Shown here in pieces: positions 1 to 8,592 of a stretch of DNA of 64,000 nucleotides; position 1 is the stretch's first letter, and the number at the start of each line of letters is the position of its first letter. The stretch spans positions 62,001 through 126,000 of the forward strand of contig NZ_VTHK01000007.1 in NCBI RefSeq assembly GCF_009765355.1. The letters run 5' to 3'. The stretch is from Amycolatopsis anabasis. GTDB taxonomy: Bacteria > Actinomycetota > Actinomycetes > Mycobacteriales > Pseudonocardiaceae. Below the pieces are notes generated by a model, which saw only the letters and a list, made by a program, of their open reading frames with translations, searched no databases and was not told the origin of the DNA. Both the position numbers and the translations under genes were made by a program.

Positions 1-55
1 CGGGGCGGCGCACCGCCCCGGCCGGCGGATTCGATTTCACGGAGGAGCGGTCGCC

Positions 56-529
56 ATGGCCGACGTTCAGCAACGCGAGGTTCCCGAACAACTGGTGCTC
101 ACCGAGCAGCGGGTCGTTCCGGAAAGCGAGATCAAGGGCTGGCTCATGGACTCCATGGACCGGCTGCACAAGTCGTCGCAGGGGCTCGACGGGATGACCG
201 GCCCCTATTTCGTGGTCTACCACGGCCAGTTCACCGAGGACACGCCGGAGGTCCCGGTCGAGGTCTGCGCGCCGATCGGCCTGGACAAGGACGGGATCCA
301 GGAAGTGGCGACGCGGCGGGAGCCCGCCCACCGCGAGGCCTACCTGCGGCTGAAGAAGTCCCAGTTCCAGAACCCCGCGGAGATCGGCGCCGCGTTCGGC
401 GCGGTGGCCCAGTGGGTCGCCGAGAACGGGTTCACCATCGCCGACGCCCCGCGCGAGGTTTACTTCACCGACTTCCAGGCGGCCGCGGACGACGACGAGG
501 TCTGCGACATCGCATTCCCGATCCAGTGA
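56..529 (+). CDS. Stand-alone GyrI-like effector-binding domain protein
   Basis: A 157-residue protein with no DNA-binding helix-turn-helix, only a GyrI-like (SOUL/Rob-type) small-molecule binding fold. It closely resembles the C-terminal half of the MerR regulator that follows: both open with QREVPEQLVL and end with an APRE(V/I)Y..DF segment and an FPI tail. The start ATG has a good ribosome site (GGAGGAG, seven bases upstream). Known family members act as sensors, bind toxic ligands, or hydrolyse cyclopropanoid genotoxins in other natural-product clusters. Here it could sequester or sense the cluster product. That role is inference, and the gene may equally be an ordinary flanking gene. Assignment to the fold is fairly safe, the function is not. 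Confidence 0.8.
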   Translation: MADVQQREVPEQLVLTEQRVVPESEIKGWLMDSMDRLHKSSQGLDGMTGPYFVVYHGQFTEDTPEVPVEVCAPIGLDKDGIQEVATRREPAHREAYLRLKKSQFQNPAEIGAAFGAVAQWVAENGFTIADAPREVYFTDFQAAADDDEVCDIAFPIQ

Positions 530-557
530 CGCGGCCGGGCCTCGTGGCGGGCACCGC

Positions 558-563
558 TACCCT
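558..563 (+). promoter_or_regulatory. Probable -10 box of the MerR gene (leaderless start)
   Basis: TACCCT lies eight bases upstream of the GTG that opens the MerR reading frame, so transcription would begin at or next to the start codon. No ribosome-binding sequence precedes the GTG, which agrees with a leaderless mRNA. No convincing -35 box was seen. Confidence 0.45.
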
Positions 564-570
564 AGGCCCG

Positions 571-1380
571 GTGGACCCGGAGTTGAGCATCGGTGTGTTC
601 GCCCGCAGGTCGCGGCTGTCGTTGAAGGCGCTGCGCCTGTACGACCGGCTCGGCCTGCTGACCCCCACCCGCGTGGACGAGCGCAACGGCTACCGCTGGT
701 ACCGCGAGAGCCAGCTGGTGACCGCGCGCCTGGTGGTCATGCTGCGGCGGCTGGACATGCCGCTCACGAAGATCGCGGAGATCGTCTCGGCGCCGAGCCG
801 TCTCGGCGCCGAGCTCCTCGCCTCCTACTGGACCGACGCCGAGCGGCGGTTCAGCGTCCAGCGGGAACTGGTGGAACACCTCCGGAACAAGCTGGAGGGC
901 AAGGTGCCCACCGGGTTCGACATCCGGCAGCGCGAGGTGCCCGAGCAGCTGGTGCTCGCCGAGCAGCGGCACACCAAGGTGGATCAGCTCTCCTGCTGGA
1001 TCGGCTCCGCGATGGGCCGGCTCGGCAAGGCCGCGACGGACCACGGCGGCGTCACCGGCCATCCGTTCGTCGTGTACTACGGGGAAGTGTCCGAGGACAG
1101 CGACGGCCCCGTGGAGGCGTGCCTGCCGATCGATCTGGGCCAGGCCGGCGCCAAGGGGGTCGCGATGCGCCTGGAGCCCGCGCACCGGGAGGTGTACACC
1201 GTGCTCCGGCGCGCGCAGGTGGAGTTCCCGCAGATCCTTTCCGCCTACGACCGGGTCATGAGCTGGATCGGCGAACAGGAACTGGTCGTCGACGGCGCAC
1301 CGCGGGAGATCTATCTCGGCGACTTCATGACCGCGGACCCGGAAGCGGAAATCTGCGAACTCGCCTTTCCGATCCGCTGA
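571..1380 (+). CDS. MerR-family transcriptional regulator with GyrI-like sensor domain
   Basis: 269 residues. Residues about 5-75 form a MerR winged helix (IGVFARRSRLSLKALRLYDR, then NGYRWYRESQL), followed by a helical linker and a GyrI-like ligand domain (about residues 115-269). The sensor domain is paralogous to the separate protein encoded just upstream, so the pair probably arose by duplication of the effector domain. The frame stays open further upstream, but the GTG at 571 gives the canonical N-terminus and sits directly after a TACCCT box. MerR proteins of this class activate efflux or detoxification genes when a drug binds. The target promoter is not evident. Confidence 0.85.
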   Translation: MDPELSIGVFARRSRLSLKALRLYDRLGLLTPTRVDERNGYRWYRESQLVTARLVVMLRRLDMPLTKIAEIVSAPSRLGAELLASYWTDAERRFSVQRELVEHLRNKLEGKVPTGFDIRQREVPEQLVLAEQRHTKVDQLSCWIGSAMGRLGKAATDHGGVTGHPFVVYYGEVSEDSDGPVEACLPIDLGQAGAKGVAMRLEPAHREVYTVLRRAQVEFPQILSAYDRVMSWIGEQELVVDGAPREIYLGDFMTADPEAEICELAFPIR

Positions 1381-1441
1381 CTTCGAATCCGGGACCGGAA
1401 AGTCCTGACATCGTACTTTCGGCCAAGCAGGGAGCCGTACC

Positions 1442-2488
1442 GTGAACCTCGAGACCCCCGGACGCCTGCGCCACGGAATCGCGGTCTGGTCCTCGGCGGA
1501 CTGGCGCGAACAGGCCGTCTCCTGGCTGGACGACCGGCTCGACGCGGCCGGGCTGAAACGGGTGGGCGCGGTGGAACAACCACATCTGCGGCCGTGGTCG
1601 ACCGTGCTCAGGGTGCCGACGAACGCCGGTGTCGCCTGGTTCAAGGCCATCGGACCGGCGACCGCGTTCGAGATCGAGCTGTACCGGATCCTGCGCCGGT
1701 CGGCGCCGGAACAGGTGCTCGCCCCGATAGCGGTGGATCCGGCGCGGGCCTGGATCGTCCTGCCCGACGGCGGCCCCACCCTCGGCGAGTCCTGCCAGGA
1801 ACCCGCCGACTACCTGGCGGCGATGGAGTCGGCGGTCCGGCGGTACGCCCAGCTGCAACGCGCGCTCATGACCGAGGTCGGCGCGCTGCTCGCACTCGGG
1901 GTCGCCGATATGCGCGCGCCCGTCATGCCCCGGCGCTTCGACGAGGCCGTCGACGCCGCGCGGGACTACGTCGAACGGTGCGGCAGTGCGGACGATCGCG
2001 CGCGCCACGAGCGGGTCGCGGCGGCCAGGGAGCGGTTCGTCGCGTGGTGCGCCGAACTGGCCGAAGCGCCGGTACCACCCAGCCTCGACCACAACGATCT
2101 GCACGCCTGGAACATCTTCCGCACGCCCGGCGCCGGGATCCGGTTCTACGACTGGGGCGACAGCGTGGTGGCGCATCCCTTCGCCAGCATGCTCGTCGGC
2201 CTGGGTTTCGTGCGGCTGCACCTGGACGTCGCCGCGGACGGGCCGGAGGTCCTGCGCGTCCGGGACGCGTACCTGGAGATGTTCGACGATCTGGCCCCGC
2301 GCGCGGAACTGATCCGCACCATGGAGCTGGCCTGCCGGGTGGGCAAGGCCGCCCGCGCGCTGACCTGGGCGCGGGCGATGCGGTTGCTCGGGCCGGTGGC
2401 GCCGGGCACCGACGACGATCAGTTCGCCAGCGCGCCGATGCGCAGCCTGCACTCGGTCCTCGACGATTCCTACCTCGGCGGCGCCTGA
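1442..2488 (+). CDS. Aminoglycoside phosphotransferase (APH)-fold kinase
   Basis: 348 residues with a GTG start. The kinase catalytic loop HNDLHAWN (the HxDxxxxN signature) and the metal-binding DWGD segment are both present, so it should be an active ATP-dependent small-molecule kinase. The substrate cannot be read from sequence. The family includes antibiotic kinases, fructosamine and choline/homoserine kinases, and many proteins of unknown substrate in actinomycetes. It lies 61 bases after the MerR gene and about 150 bases before the hydrazine operon. It may be a self-resistance or tailoring kinase, or a gene at the cluster border. Confidence 0.8.
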   Translation: MNLETPGRLRHGIAVWSSADWREQAVSWLDDRLDAAGLKRVGAVEQPHLRPWSTVLRVPTNAGVAWFKAIGPATAFEIELYRILRRSAPEQVLAPIAVDPARAWIVLPDGGPTLGESCQEPADYLAAMESAVRRYAQLQRALMTEVGALLALGVADMRAPVMPRRFDEAVDAARDYVERCGSADDRARHERVAAARERFVAWCAELAEAPVPPSLDHNDLHAWNIFRTPGAGIRFYDWGDSVVAHPFASMLVGLGFVRLHLDVAADGPEVLRVRDAYLEMFDDLAPRAELIRTMELACRVGKAARALTWARAMRLLGPVAPGTDDDQFASAPMRSLHSVLDDSYLGGA

Positions 2489-2638
2489 CCGAAAGCCGCG
2501 CGCCTTTTCGCGGACCTGGCGAGATGGGCATACCACAACGTGGATCTGCCGGTCCCGGGCTCGGTGCTGAACACTCGAAGTTGTTCACCGAGCAGATTCG
2601 CCTGCCGATCGGCCGAGGAGGTGTGCCGTTTCAAGCGC

Positions 2639-3973
2639 ATGAATACACTTGTCTCGCACCCCGTGAATCAGACGACCGAGCCGAACGGTTTTCGCTACCG
2701 TTGTGTCGGGATCGGAATCGGACCGGCGAACCTCAGCCTGGCCTCGTTGCTGCACAGCCATCCGGAGGTGTCGAACCTCTTCCTGGAGCGCAACGACACC
2801 TTCAGCTGGCACGACGGCCAGCTCATTCCCGGAGCGACCCTGCAGGTTTCGCTGCTGAAGGATCTGGTCAGCCTGTCCGATCCCACCAACGCGTTCTCCT
2901 TTCTTTCCTATCTGCACGCGCAGGGGCGGATCTACCACTTCATCAATGCCCAGTTCGACGCCATTCCGCGTCAGGAGTTCCGCAACTACATGGAATGGGC
3001 GAGCCGGAACAACAAGAATCTGGTGTTCGGCGAGGAAGTCCGCGCGGTGGAGTTCGACGGGCTGTTCCACGTCCGGACGAACCGGCGGACCGTGCGGGCC
3101 GAGAACATCGCCATCGGCATCGGCCACCAGCCGTGGATTCCGCGGTACGCCCAGGACAAGCTCGGCAGCACCCAGTTCCACGTCACCGACTTCCTGGACC
3201 GGTCACGTGCCGTCGAAGGCAAACGCGTCGCGGTCGTCGGCGGGGGCCAGTCCGGGGCGGAAGCCGTGCTCGACCTGCTCTCCCGCAGGGACGCCCTGCC
3301 GCGGCGGGTTTGCTGGATCTCCCGGCGGGAGAACTTCTTCCCCCTCGACGATTCGCCGTTCACCAACGACTACTACATGCCCAGCCATTCCGACTACTTC
3401 GCCCGGCTGGACCGCGCGACGCGAGCGAAGTTCAACTCCCGGCAGGTGCTCACCAGCGACGGGATCTCGTTGTCCACGCTGCAGGAGATCTACCAGCGCA
3501 CCTACGTGCACCGGTTCGTCAACGGCAGCCCCGATCTGGTGATGCTGCGCCCCAACCGCGAGGTCGTCCAGGTGACCGGCGCCCCCGGAGCCTGGGACAT
3601 CGCCGTGCGCCACAACGATCATCCGGGAGCCGTCGAACACGTCGACGCGGACGTCATCGTGTGGGCCACCGGATACCGGCCGGCGAGCATGGACTTCCTC
3701 GCGCCGATCGACGCCCGCCTGGAACGGGAGAGCCAGGAGTACCGGATCGACCAGAACTTCGCGGTGCGCTGGGACGGGCCGCCGGACCGCAACATCTTCA
3801 TCCAGAACGCGGCCCGGCAGCAACGCGGGCTGGCGGATCCGAACCTGAGCCTGCTCGCGTGGCGCAGCCAGCGGATCATCGACCGGTTGTGCGGGGCCCG
3901 GACCGACAACCAGCAGCCCTCGTTCATCGAATGGGCGGTGGAAGTGCCCGGCCGCGAACCGCGGAGGGTGTGA
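2639..3973 (+). CDS. Lysine/ornithine N-hydroxylase-like flavin monooxygenase (first step of hydrazine cassette)
   Basis: A 444-residue flavoprotein of the SidA/IucD class B N-hydroxylase family. It shows the FAD motif GIGIGPANLSL near the N-terminus, the NADPH motif VAVVGGGQSGAEA in the middle and the ATGY signature (WATGYRPASM) before the C-terminus. The chosen ATG opens MNTLVSHP. The frame is open upstream to 2540, but the nearest ribosome-like GAGGAGG (2615-2621) is rather far away, so the start is uncertain by some tens of bases. Next to an FAD amine oxidase and a cupin-MetRS protein, the expected reaction is NADPH/O2-dependent N6-hydroxylation of L-lysine, as in the hydrazinoacetate pathway. 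The next gene overlaps its stop codon by one base. Confidence 0.9.
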   Translation: MNTLVSHPVNQTTEPNGFRYRCVGIGIGPANLSLASLLHSHPEVSNLFLERNDTFSWHDGQLIPGATLQVSLLKDLVSLSDPTNAFSFLSYLHAQGRIYHFINAQFDAIPRQEFRNYMEWASRNNKNLVFGEEVRAVEFDGLFHVRTNRRTVRAENIAIGIGHQPWIPRYAQDKLGSTQFHVTDFLDRSRAVEGKRVAVVGGGQSGAEAVLDLLSRRDALPRRVCWISRRENFFPLDDSPFTNDYYMPSHSDYFARLDRATRAKFNSRQVLTSDGISLSTLQEIYQRTYVHRFVNGSPDLVMLRPNREVVQVTGAPGAWDIAVRHNDHPGAVEHVDADVIVWATGYRPASMDFLAPIDARLERESQEYRIDQNFAVRWDGPPDRNIFIQNAARQQRGLADPNLSLLAWRSQRIIDRLCGARTDNQQPSFIEWAVEVPGREPRRV

Positions 3974-5037
3974 TGGGACAAGTGCCCGCGGATCTGGTCG
4001 TCGTCGGCGCCGGGATCGTCGGCTGCCTGATCGCCCGCGAAGCGGTCCGCCGCCGGCCGGGAACCTCCGTCATCGTGCTGGACCGCGACGCGATCGGCTC
4101 CGGCGCGACGCGACGCTCCGCGGGGCTGCACTTCCCGCGGGGCGCGAGCGCCCGGGTGCGCCGGATGGCCGCCGGTAGCCAGGACTTCTACGCCCAGTTG
4201 CTCCGCGAACGTCCGGGTCTGCCGATCCATCCGGTGGACGCGTACGTGGTGGCCGCGGAGACCGCGCCGCGGCTGCCGGAGGTCTACCTGCCGACCGCGG
4301 CGCTCGCCCGCACCGACGCGGTCCCGGGCCAGTCGATCCGGGTGCCCGCCCGCGCCGGGGTGTGGCATTGCCAGGGGTGTCACTACGCGGACGTGCCCGC
4401 GCTCACCCTGGCGATCGCCCGCGCGCTGCGTCCCCAGGTGACCTTCGGCGAAGGGCTGCGGGTCACCGCCATCGCGCCCGGGGACGAGAAGGTCGAGTTG
4501 CGGCTGTCCAGCGGGGACACGCTGATCGCGGGCCGGGTCGCACTCGCCCCGGGACCGTGGCTGGCCGATCCGGCGTGGCGGACGTTGCTGGCCCCGGCCC
4601 GGGCCCGGGTCAAACGGGTCGTCGCGCTGCACCTGGAAGGAGGCGTGTCAAGGCAGGACCCGGCGATCGTCTTCCAGGACGAGGACGCGTTCCTGCTGCC
4701 CCTGCGCTCCCGCGGGCACTGGCTGTTCAGCTACACCTGCCAGGAATGGGGGGTCTCCCCGAACGATCCGGTCGCCGGGCTCTCCCGGCGGCACCTGGCC
4801 GAAGCGGGCGAGACCCTGCGCCGCTACGCACCGGTCCTGGCGGACCGGCTCAGCGCCGGGCGCGTGTTCTGCGACGCCTACAGCGACGACGGCGAGCCGC
4901 AGGTGCGCGCACTCGACGACGCCGGGCGGGTGGTGTTCGCCGGCGCCGCCAACGGATCGGGCTACCGGCTGGCCCCCGCCATCGCCGCGGCGGCCGTCGA
5001 CCTGCTTTCCCCCGCCAGTTCGAGGAGGCCAGCGTGA
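3973..5037 (+). CDS. FAD-dependent amine oxidase (DAO/glycine-oxidase family) releasing hydrazinoacetate
   Basis: 354 residues. The N-terminal Rossmann motif VVVGAGIVGCLIARE binds FAD, and the C-terminal AGAANGSGYRLAPAIA segment is the usual second dinucleotide contact of D-amino-acid/glycine oxidases. The start ATG overlaps the previous stop (TGATG) and the stop overlaps the next start (GTGA), so the three genes are translationally coupled. In characterised hydrazinoacetate pathways (for example s56-p1) the homologous flavoprotein oxidatively cleaves the lysine-glycine hydrazine adduct to hydrazinoacetic acid and 2-aminoadipate semialdehyde. Assignment here rests on family plus gene context. 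Confidence 0.88.
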   Translation: MGQVPADLVVVGAGIVGCLIAREAVRRRPGTSVIVLDRDAIGSGATRRSAGLHFPRGASARVRRMAAGSQDFYAQLLRERPGLPIHPVDAYVVAAETAPRLPEVYLPTAALARTDAVPGQSIRVPARAGVWHCQGCHYADVPALTLAIARALRPQVTFGEGLRVTAIAPGDEKVELRLSSGDTLIAGRVALAPGPWLADPAWRTLLAPARARVKRVVALHLEGGVSRQDPAIVFQDEDAFLLPLRSRGHWLFSYTCQEWGVSPNDPVAGLSRRHLAEAGETLRRYAPVLADRLSAGRVFCDAYSDDGEPQVRALDDAGRVVFAGAANGSGYRLAPAIAAAAVDLLSPASSRRPA

Positions 5038-7028
5038 TCATCAACAGGTACCAGCCCGCCGACCTTGCCGAGGCGTTCGGAATCGAGATGAGCTCGATCG
5101 AGGGCGCCCCGGTGGGCGCCGGATGGGGCCGGGTCTCCCCCGGCACCGCCTCGCTGCCGCACCAGCACGACGAGATCGAGGCGTTCGTCATCGTCGCGGG
5201 CGCCGGGGAGATCGTCGTCGACGGCAAGCGGCACCCCGCCGAAGCCGGGACCGTGGCGATGTTCGAGCCGTTCGAAACCCATGTCATCGAGAACACCGGG
5301 ACCACCGATCTGGTCTTCGCCGACTTCTACTGGCGCGATCCGCGGCAGGCGGCGCGGGCGGCGGGCGCGGCCGCCCGGCGGCGGTTCGACGAGCGCCCGC
5401 TGTTCGTCTTCTCCACCCCGCCGACGCCGAACGGCGATCTGCACCTGGGGCATCTGGCCGGGCCGTACCTCGGCGCGGACGCGTTCGTCCGGTTCCAGCG
5501 GATGAACGGCGCCAACGCGTGGCACATCACCGGCAGCGACGACTTCCAGAGCTATGTCGCCGCGGTGTCCCGCCGTACCGGCGACGAGCCGGCGAGCACG
5601 GCCGCGCGGTACAGCGCCGAGATCGCCGAGACGCTCGCGCTGATGGACATCGTCCCGGACCAGTACACCGTGACCAGCGAGGATGCCGGCTACCCCGCCG
5701 GATTGCGTGGTTTCTTCTCCCGGGTCACCGGATCGTCCGCGGTGACCCGGCGCGAGGATCCCGCCCTGTTCGACGCGGTGACCGGTGAGTACCTGTACGA
5801 GGTCGACGTCTCCGGCGGCTGTCCCGGCTGCGGCGAGGCGACCGGGGGCAACATCTGCGAGGAATGCGGCGAACCGAACGTCTGCGCGGACCTCGCCCGG
5901 CCTCGGTCCGCGCTGTCCGGCGAACCGCCCCGGCGCGGCGCGGTGGAGCGATTCTCCCTGCCCCTGCACCGGTTCCGCGCGGAGATCGCGGCGCACCACC
6001 GGCTCGGGCGGGTGCCGTCGCGGTTGCGCGAACTCGCCGATCGGGTCTTCCGGCGAGCCCAGCTCGACGTCGCGCTCACCCACCCGGCGCAATGGGGGGT
6101 TTCACCTGCGGCACCGGGCGCCACCGGTCAGGTGATCTGGGCCTGGCCGGAGATGGCCTACGGGTTCCTGCACGGCATCGAGGCGCTCGGCCGCCGGCTC
6201 GGCCGGACGTGGCGTGCCGACGCGCCCGAGCAGGACTGGAAGTTCATCCACTTCTTCGGCTACGACAACAGCTTCTACCACTCGATCCTCTACCCGGTGC
6301 TGTACCGGCTCGCCTTCCCCGGATGGACGCCGGACATCGACTACCACGTCAACGAGTTCTACCTGCTGGAGGGCGACAAGTTCTCCACCAGCCGCCGCCA
6401 CGCCGTGTGGGGCAAGGACATCCTGGGGCCGGAAAGCGTCGACGCCGTGCGTTTCTTCCTCGCGCGCACCCGCCCGGAGGCCCGCCGCACCCAGTTCGAC
6501 CGCGAGGTCTTCGAGAACGTGCTGCGCACGGTGTTGATCGGCGAATGGCAGCACTGGCTCAACGATCTGGGCGAACGCGTCGGCAAGCTGTTCGCCGGCC
6601 GGGCCCCTGACGCGGGTGTCTGGAGCCCCGAGCACACGGCGTTCCTGCACCGCCTGGAAACCCGGCTGTCCGCGCTCACCGGCAGCCTCGGCCCGGACGG
6701 TTTCTCGCTCAACCAGGCCGCCGCGGAGCTGGCCGGGCTGGTCGGCGACGCCCGCCGGTTCGCCCGGCTGGAGCGGGCCACCGGTGAGCTCGACGGGTGG
6801 CGGGACGAGGCCCGCACCGGAATCGCGCTCGAACTCGCCGCCGCGCGGCTGCTCGCGCACTGCGCCCGCCCGGTGATGCCGCGGTTCGCCGAGCGCCTCG
6901 CCGCCGCGTTCGGCGAAGGCGCACCGGCGGCCTGGCCCCGCACGGTCGAACTCCTGCCCCCGGGAACCGCGGTCGCGCTGGCCGACGCGGTGTTCTTCAC
7001 CCCGGCCCCGCGAGCGGGGCGGGCATGA
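5034..7028 (+). CDS. Hydrazine synthetase: cupin fused to methionyl-tRNA-synthetase-like domain
   Basis: 664 residues with a GTG start preceded by GAGGAGG. Residues 1-115 are a cupin with metal ligands His43, His45, Glu49 and His83. Residues about 120-664 are a class I MetRS-like domain with the HIGH-type motif HLGH (137-140), a zinc knuckle (Cys263, Cys266, Cys275, Cys278) and a KMSKS-type KFSTS (449-453). The fusion is diagnostic of the enzymes that join N6-hydroxylysine to an amino acid. The MetRS part activates glycine (in known cases) as the adenylate, and the cupin drives rearrangement to an N-N bond. It is not a housekeeping MetRS, because the cupin replaces normal N-terminal context and the gene is embedded in the operon. 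Stop and next start overlap (ATGA). Confidence 0.93.
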   Translation: MIINRYQPADLAEAFGIEMSSIEGAPVGAGWGRVSPGTASLPHQHDEIEAFVIVAGAGEIVVDGKRHPAEAGTVAMFEPFETHVIENTGTTDLVFADFYWRDPRQAARAAGAAARRRFDERPLFVFSTPPTPNGDLHLGHLAGPYLGADAFVRFQRMNGANAWHITGSDDFQSYVAAVSRRTGDEPASTAARYSAEIAETLALMDIVPDQYTVTSEDAGYPAGLRGFFSRVTGSSAVTRREDPALFDAVTGEYLYEVDVSGGCPGCGEATGGNICEECGEPNVCADLARPRSALSGEPPRRGAVERFSLPLHRFRAEIAAHHRLGRVPSRLRELADRVFRRAQLDVALTHPAQWGVSPAAPGATGQVIWAWPEMAYGFLHGIEALGRRLGRTWRADAPEQDWKFIHFFGYDNSFYHSILYPVLYRLAFPGWTPDIDYHVNEFYLLEGDKFSTSRRHAVWGKDILGPESVDAVRFFLARTRPEARRTQFDREVFENVLRTVLIGEWQHWLNDLGERVGKLFAGRAPDAGVWSPEHTAFLHRLETRLSALTGSLGPDGFSLNQAAAELAGLVGDARRFARLERATGELDGWRDEARTGIALELAAARLLAHCARPVMPRFAERLAAAFGEGAPAAWPRTVELLPPGTAVALADAVFFTPAPRAGRA

Positions 7029-8542
7029 CCGAATCCGTGCTCAACCACCTGGTCGCCCATCCCCCGGCACCCGGGTACCGGATCTCGTTCGCCCGGCTGG
7101 GCGGCACCGAATCCCTGTCGCTGAGCGAACTCTACGAACTGTCCGGACGGCTCGCCGGGCACCTGTCCGAGCTCGGGCTGCGGCGTGGCGATCGGATCGG
7201 GATCGTCGCGTCGAACCGGCTCGAGTGGGTGTTGCTCGATCTCGCCGCGGTGCGGCTGGGCGTGGTGACCGCCGGGTTCGAACCCGGGAAGTTCGACCCC
7301 GAGGGCACCCTCACCGCCCGGTACGGGCTGAAGCTGCTGTTCACCGAACGTCCCTCGGCCGCCCCGGACACGCATCCGATCGCGGCCGTCCGGGACTGGG
7401 TGAGCGCGTCGAGCGGACCGGTGGACCTCGAACCGATCCGGTACCGGGCCGAGGACGTCACCACGCTCAAGTTCACCTCCGGCAGCACCGGCGCGCCCAA
7501 GGGGCTCGCGGCCACCGTGGGCAGCATCGACGGTTCGTTGCGCGTGGTGCAGGAGATGTTCGCCCACGGTCCCGGCGACCACCTGTTCGTGTTCCTGCCG
7601 CTTTCCTTGCTGCAGCAGCGCTACTGGATCTACTCCGCGCTGCGGTTCGGCCACGACGTCACGGTCAGCACGCACGACGCCCTGTTCTCCGCGCTGCGCC
7701 GCGCCCGGCCCACGGTGGTGATGGGCGTGCCCGCCTTCTACGAGGTGACCCGGCGGCGCATCGAGAAACAGGCCGCGCGGACCGGGATCGAGCCGGGCGC
7801 GGCGGCCCGGGGCGTGTTCGGTCCGCGCATCCGCTATCTGTGGACGGGATCCGCCCCGGCCGCGGTTTCCACCCTGCGCTACTTCACCGACCTCGGCCTG
7901 CCGATCTACGAGGGGTACGGCCTCAACGAGACCTGCATCGTGACCAAGAACCATCCGGGCGCCGATCGGCTGGGCAGCGTCGGCCGGGTGGTCCCCGGCA
8001 AGGAGGTGCTGCTGGACGCGGACGGCCTGATCAGCGTGCGCAGCGACCAGCCGGTGAACCGCGCCTACGCCTACGCCCCGCCCGGTGAGTCCGAGCGCGT
8101 GTTCGGCGCCGGCGGGATCGTCCGGACCGGCGATCTCGGCTACTTCGACGAGGACGGATTCCTCTACATCCGGGGCCGGGCCGACGACGTGATCGTGCTG
8201 GACAACGCCAAGAAGATCATCGTCCGGCCGATCGAGGAGCACCTGAAGACCAGCCCCGCGATCGAGGAATGCGTGCTCTACTGCCCCGCCCGCACCTACC
8301 TCGTCGCGGTCGTGTCACCGGCCGACGATCCGCCGGACCGCGCGGCGATCGACCGGCAGCTCGCCGCGACCAACGCGGCCTTCGGCCGGGACGAGCAGAT
8401 CGCGAAGGTGATCGTCGCGCGGGAACCGTTCAGCGTGGACAACGGCCTGCTCACCGGCCAGTTCAAACCGAAGCGGCAGGCGATCCGCGCCGCCTACCGG
8501 CGGGAGATCGAGGACCGCGACGGCGTTGTCCGGGCAAGCTGA
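7025..8542 (+). CDS. AMP-dependent acyl ligase of the hydrazine operon
   Basis: 505 residues of the ANL adenylating superfamily. It shows the phosphate loop FTSGSTGAPKG (about residues 150-160), YEGYGLNET, and the RTGDLGYFDEDGFLYIRGR hinge. The C-terminal lysine loop reads TGQFKPKR, as in long-chain acyl-CoA synthetases, rather than the common NGK form. It is translationally coupled to the hydrazine synthetase. In triacsin- and azaserine-type pathways an AMP-ligase loads (N-acylated) hydrazinoacetic acid on a carrier protein. The same job is proposed here, with the ACP encoded near 18 kb as a candidate partner. A CoA ligase acting on another acid cannot be excluded. Confidence 0.88.
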   Translation: MTESVLNHLVAHPPAPGYRISFARLGGTESLSLSELYELSGRLAGHLSELGLRRGDRIGIVASNRLEWVLLDLAAVRLGVVTAGFEPGKFDPEGTLTARYGLKLLFTERPSAAPDTHPIAAVRDWVSASSGPVDLEPIRYRAEDVTTLKFTSGSTGAPKGLAATVGSIDGSLRVVQEMFAHGPGDHLFVFLPLSLLQQRYWIYSALRFGHDVTVSTHDALFSALRRARPTVVMGVPAFYEVTRRRIEKQAARTGIEPGAAARGVFGPRIRYLWTGSAPAAVSTLRYFTDLGLPIYEGYGLNETCIVTKNHPGADRLGSVGRVVPGKEVLLDADGLISVRSDQPVNRAYAYAPPGESERVFGAGGIVRTGDLGYFDEDGFLYIRGRADDVIVLDNAKKIIVRPIEEHLKTSPAIEECVLYCPARTYLVAVVSPADDPPDRAAIDRQLAATNAAFGRDEQIAKVIVAREPFSVDNGLLTGQFKPKRQAIRAAYRREIEDRDGVVRAS

Positions 8543-8592
8543 ACCGAGCACCATCGACCGGGCACTGGCGGAACACCGGAAAGGACGTCCAC

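Noticed and set aside
412..570. N-terminal extension of the MerR regulator
   Set aside because: The extra residues overlap the preceding gene, are Arg-rich, and the MerR fold begins after the GTG at 571.
5034..7028. Reading the gene as a housekeeping methionyl-tRNA synthetase
   Set aside because: The N-terminal cupin fusion and the overlapping hydroxylase and oxidase genes mark it as a hydrazine synthetase.
6359..8242. 627-codon minus-strand frame opposite the hydrazine synthetase and AMP-ligase
   Set aside because: No recognisable domain; both genes on the plus strand have complete catalytic motifs and coupled starts.
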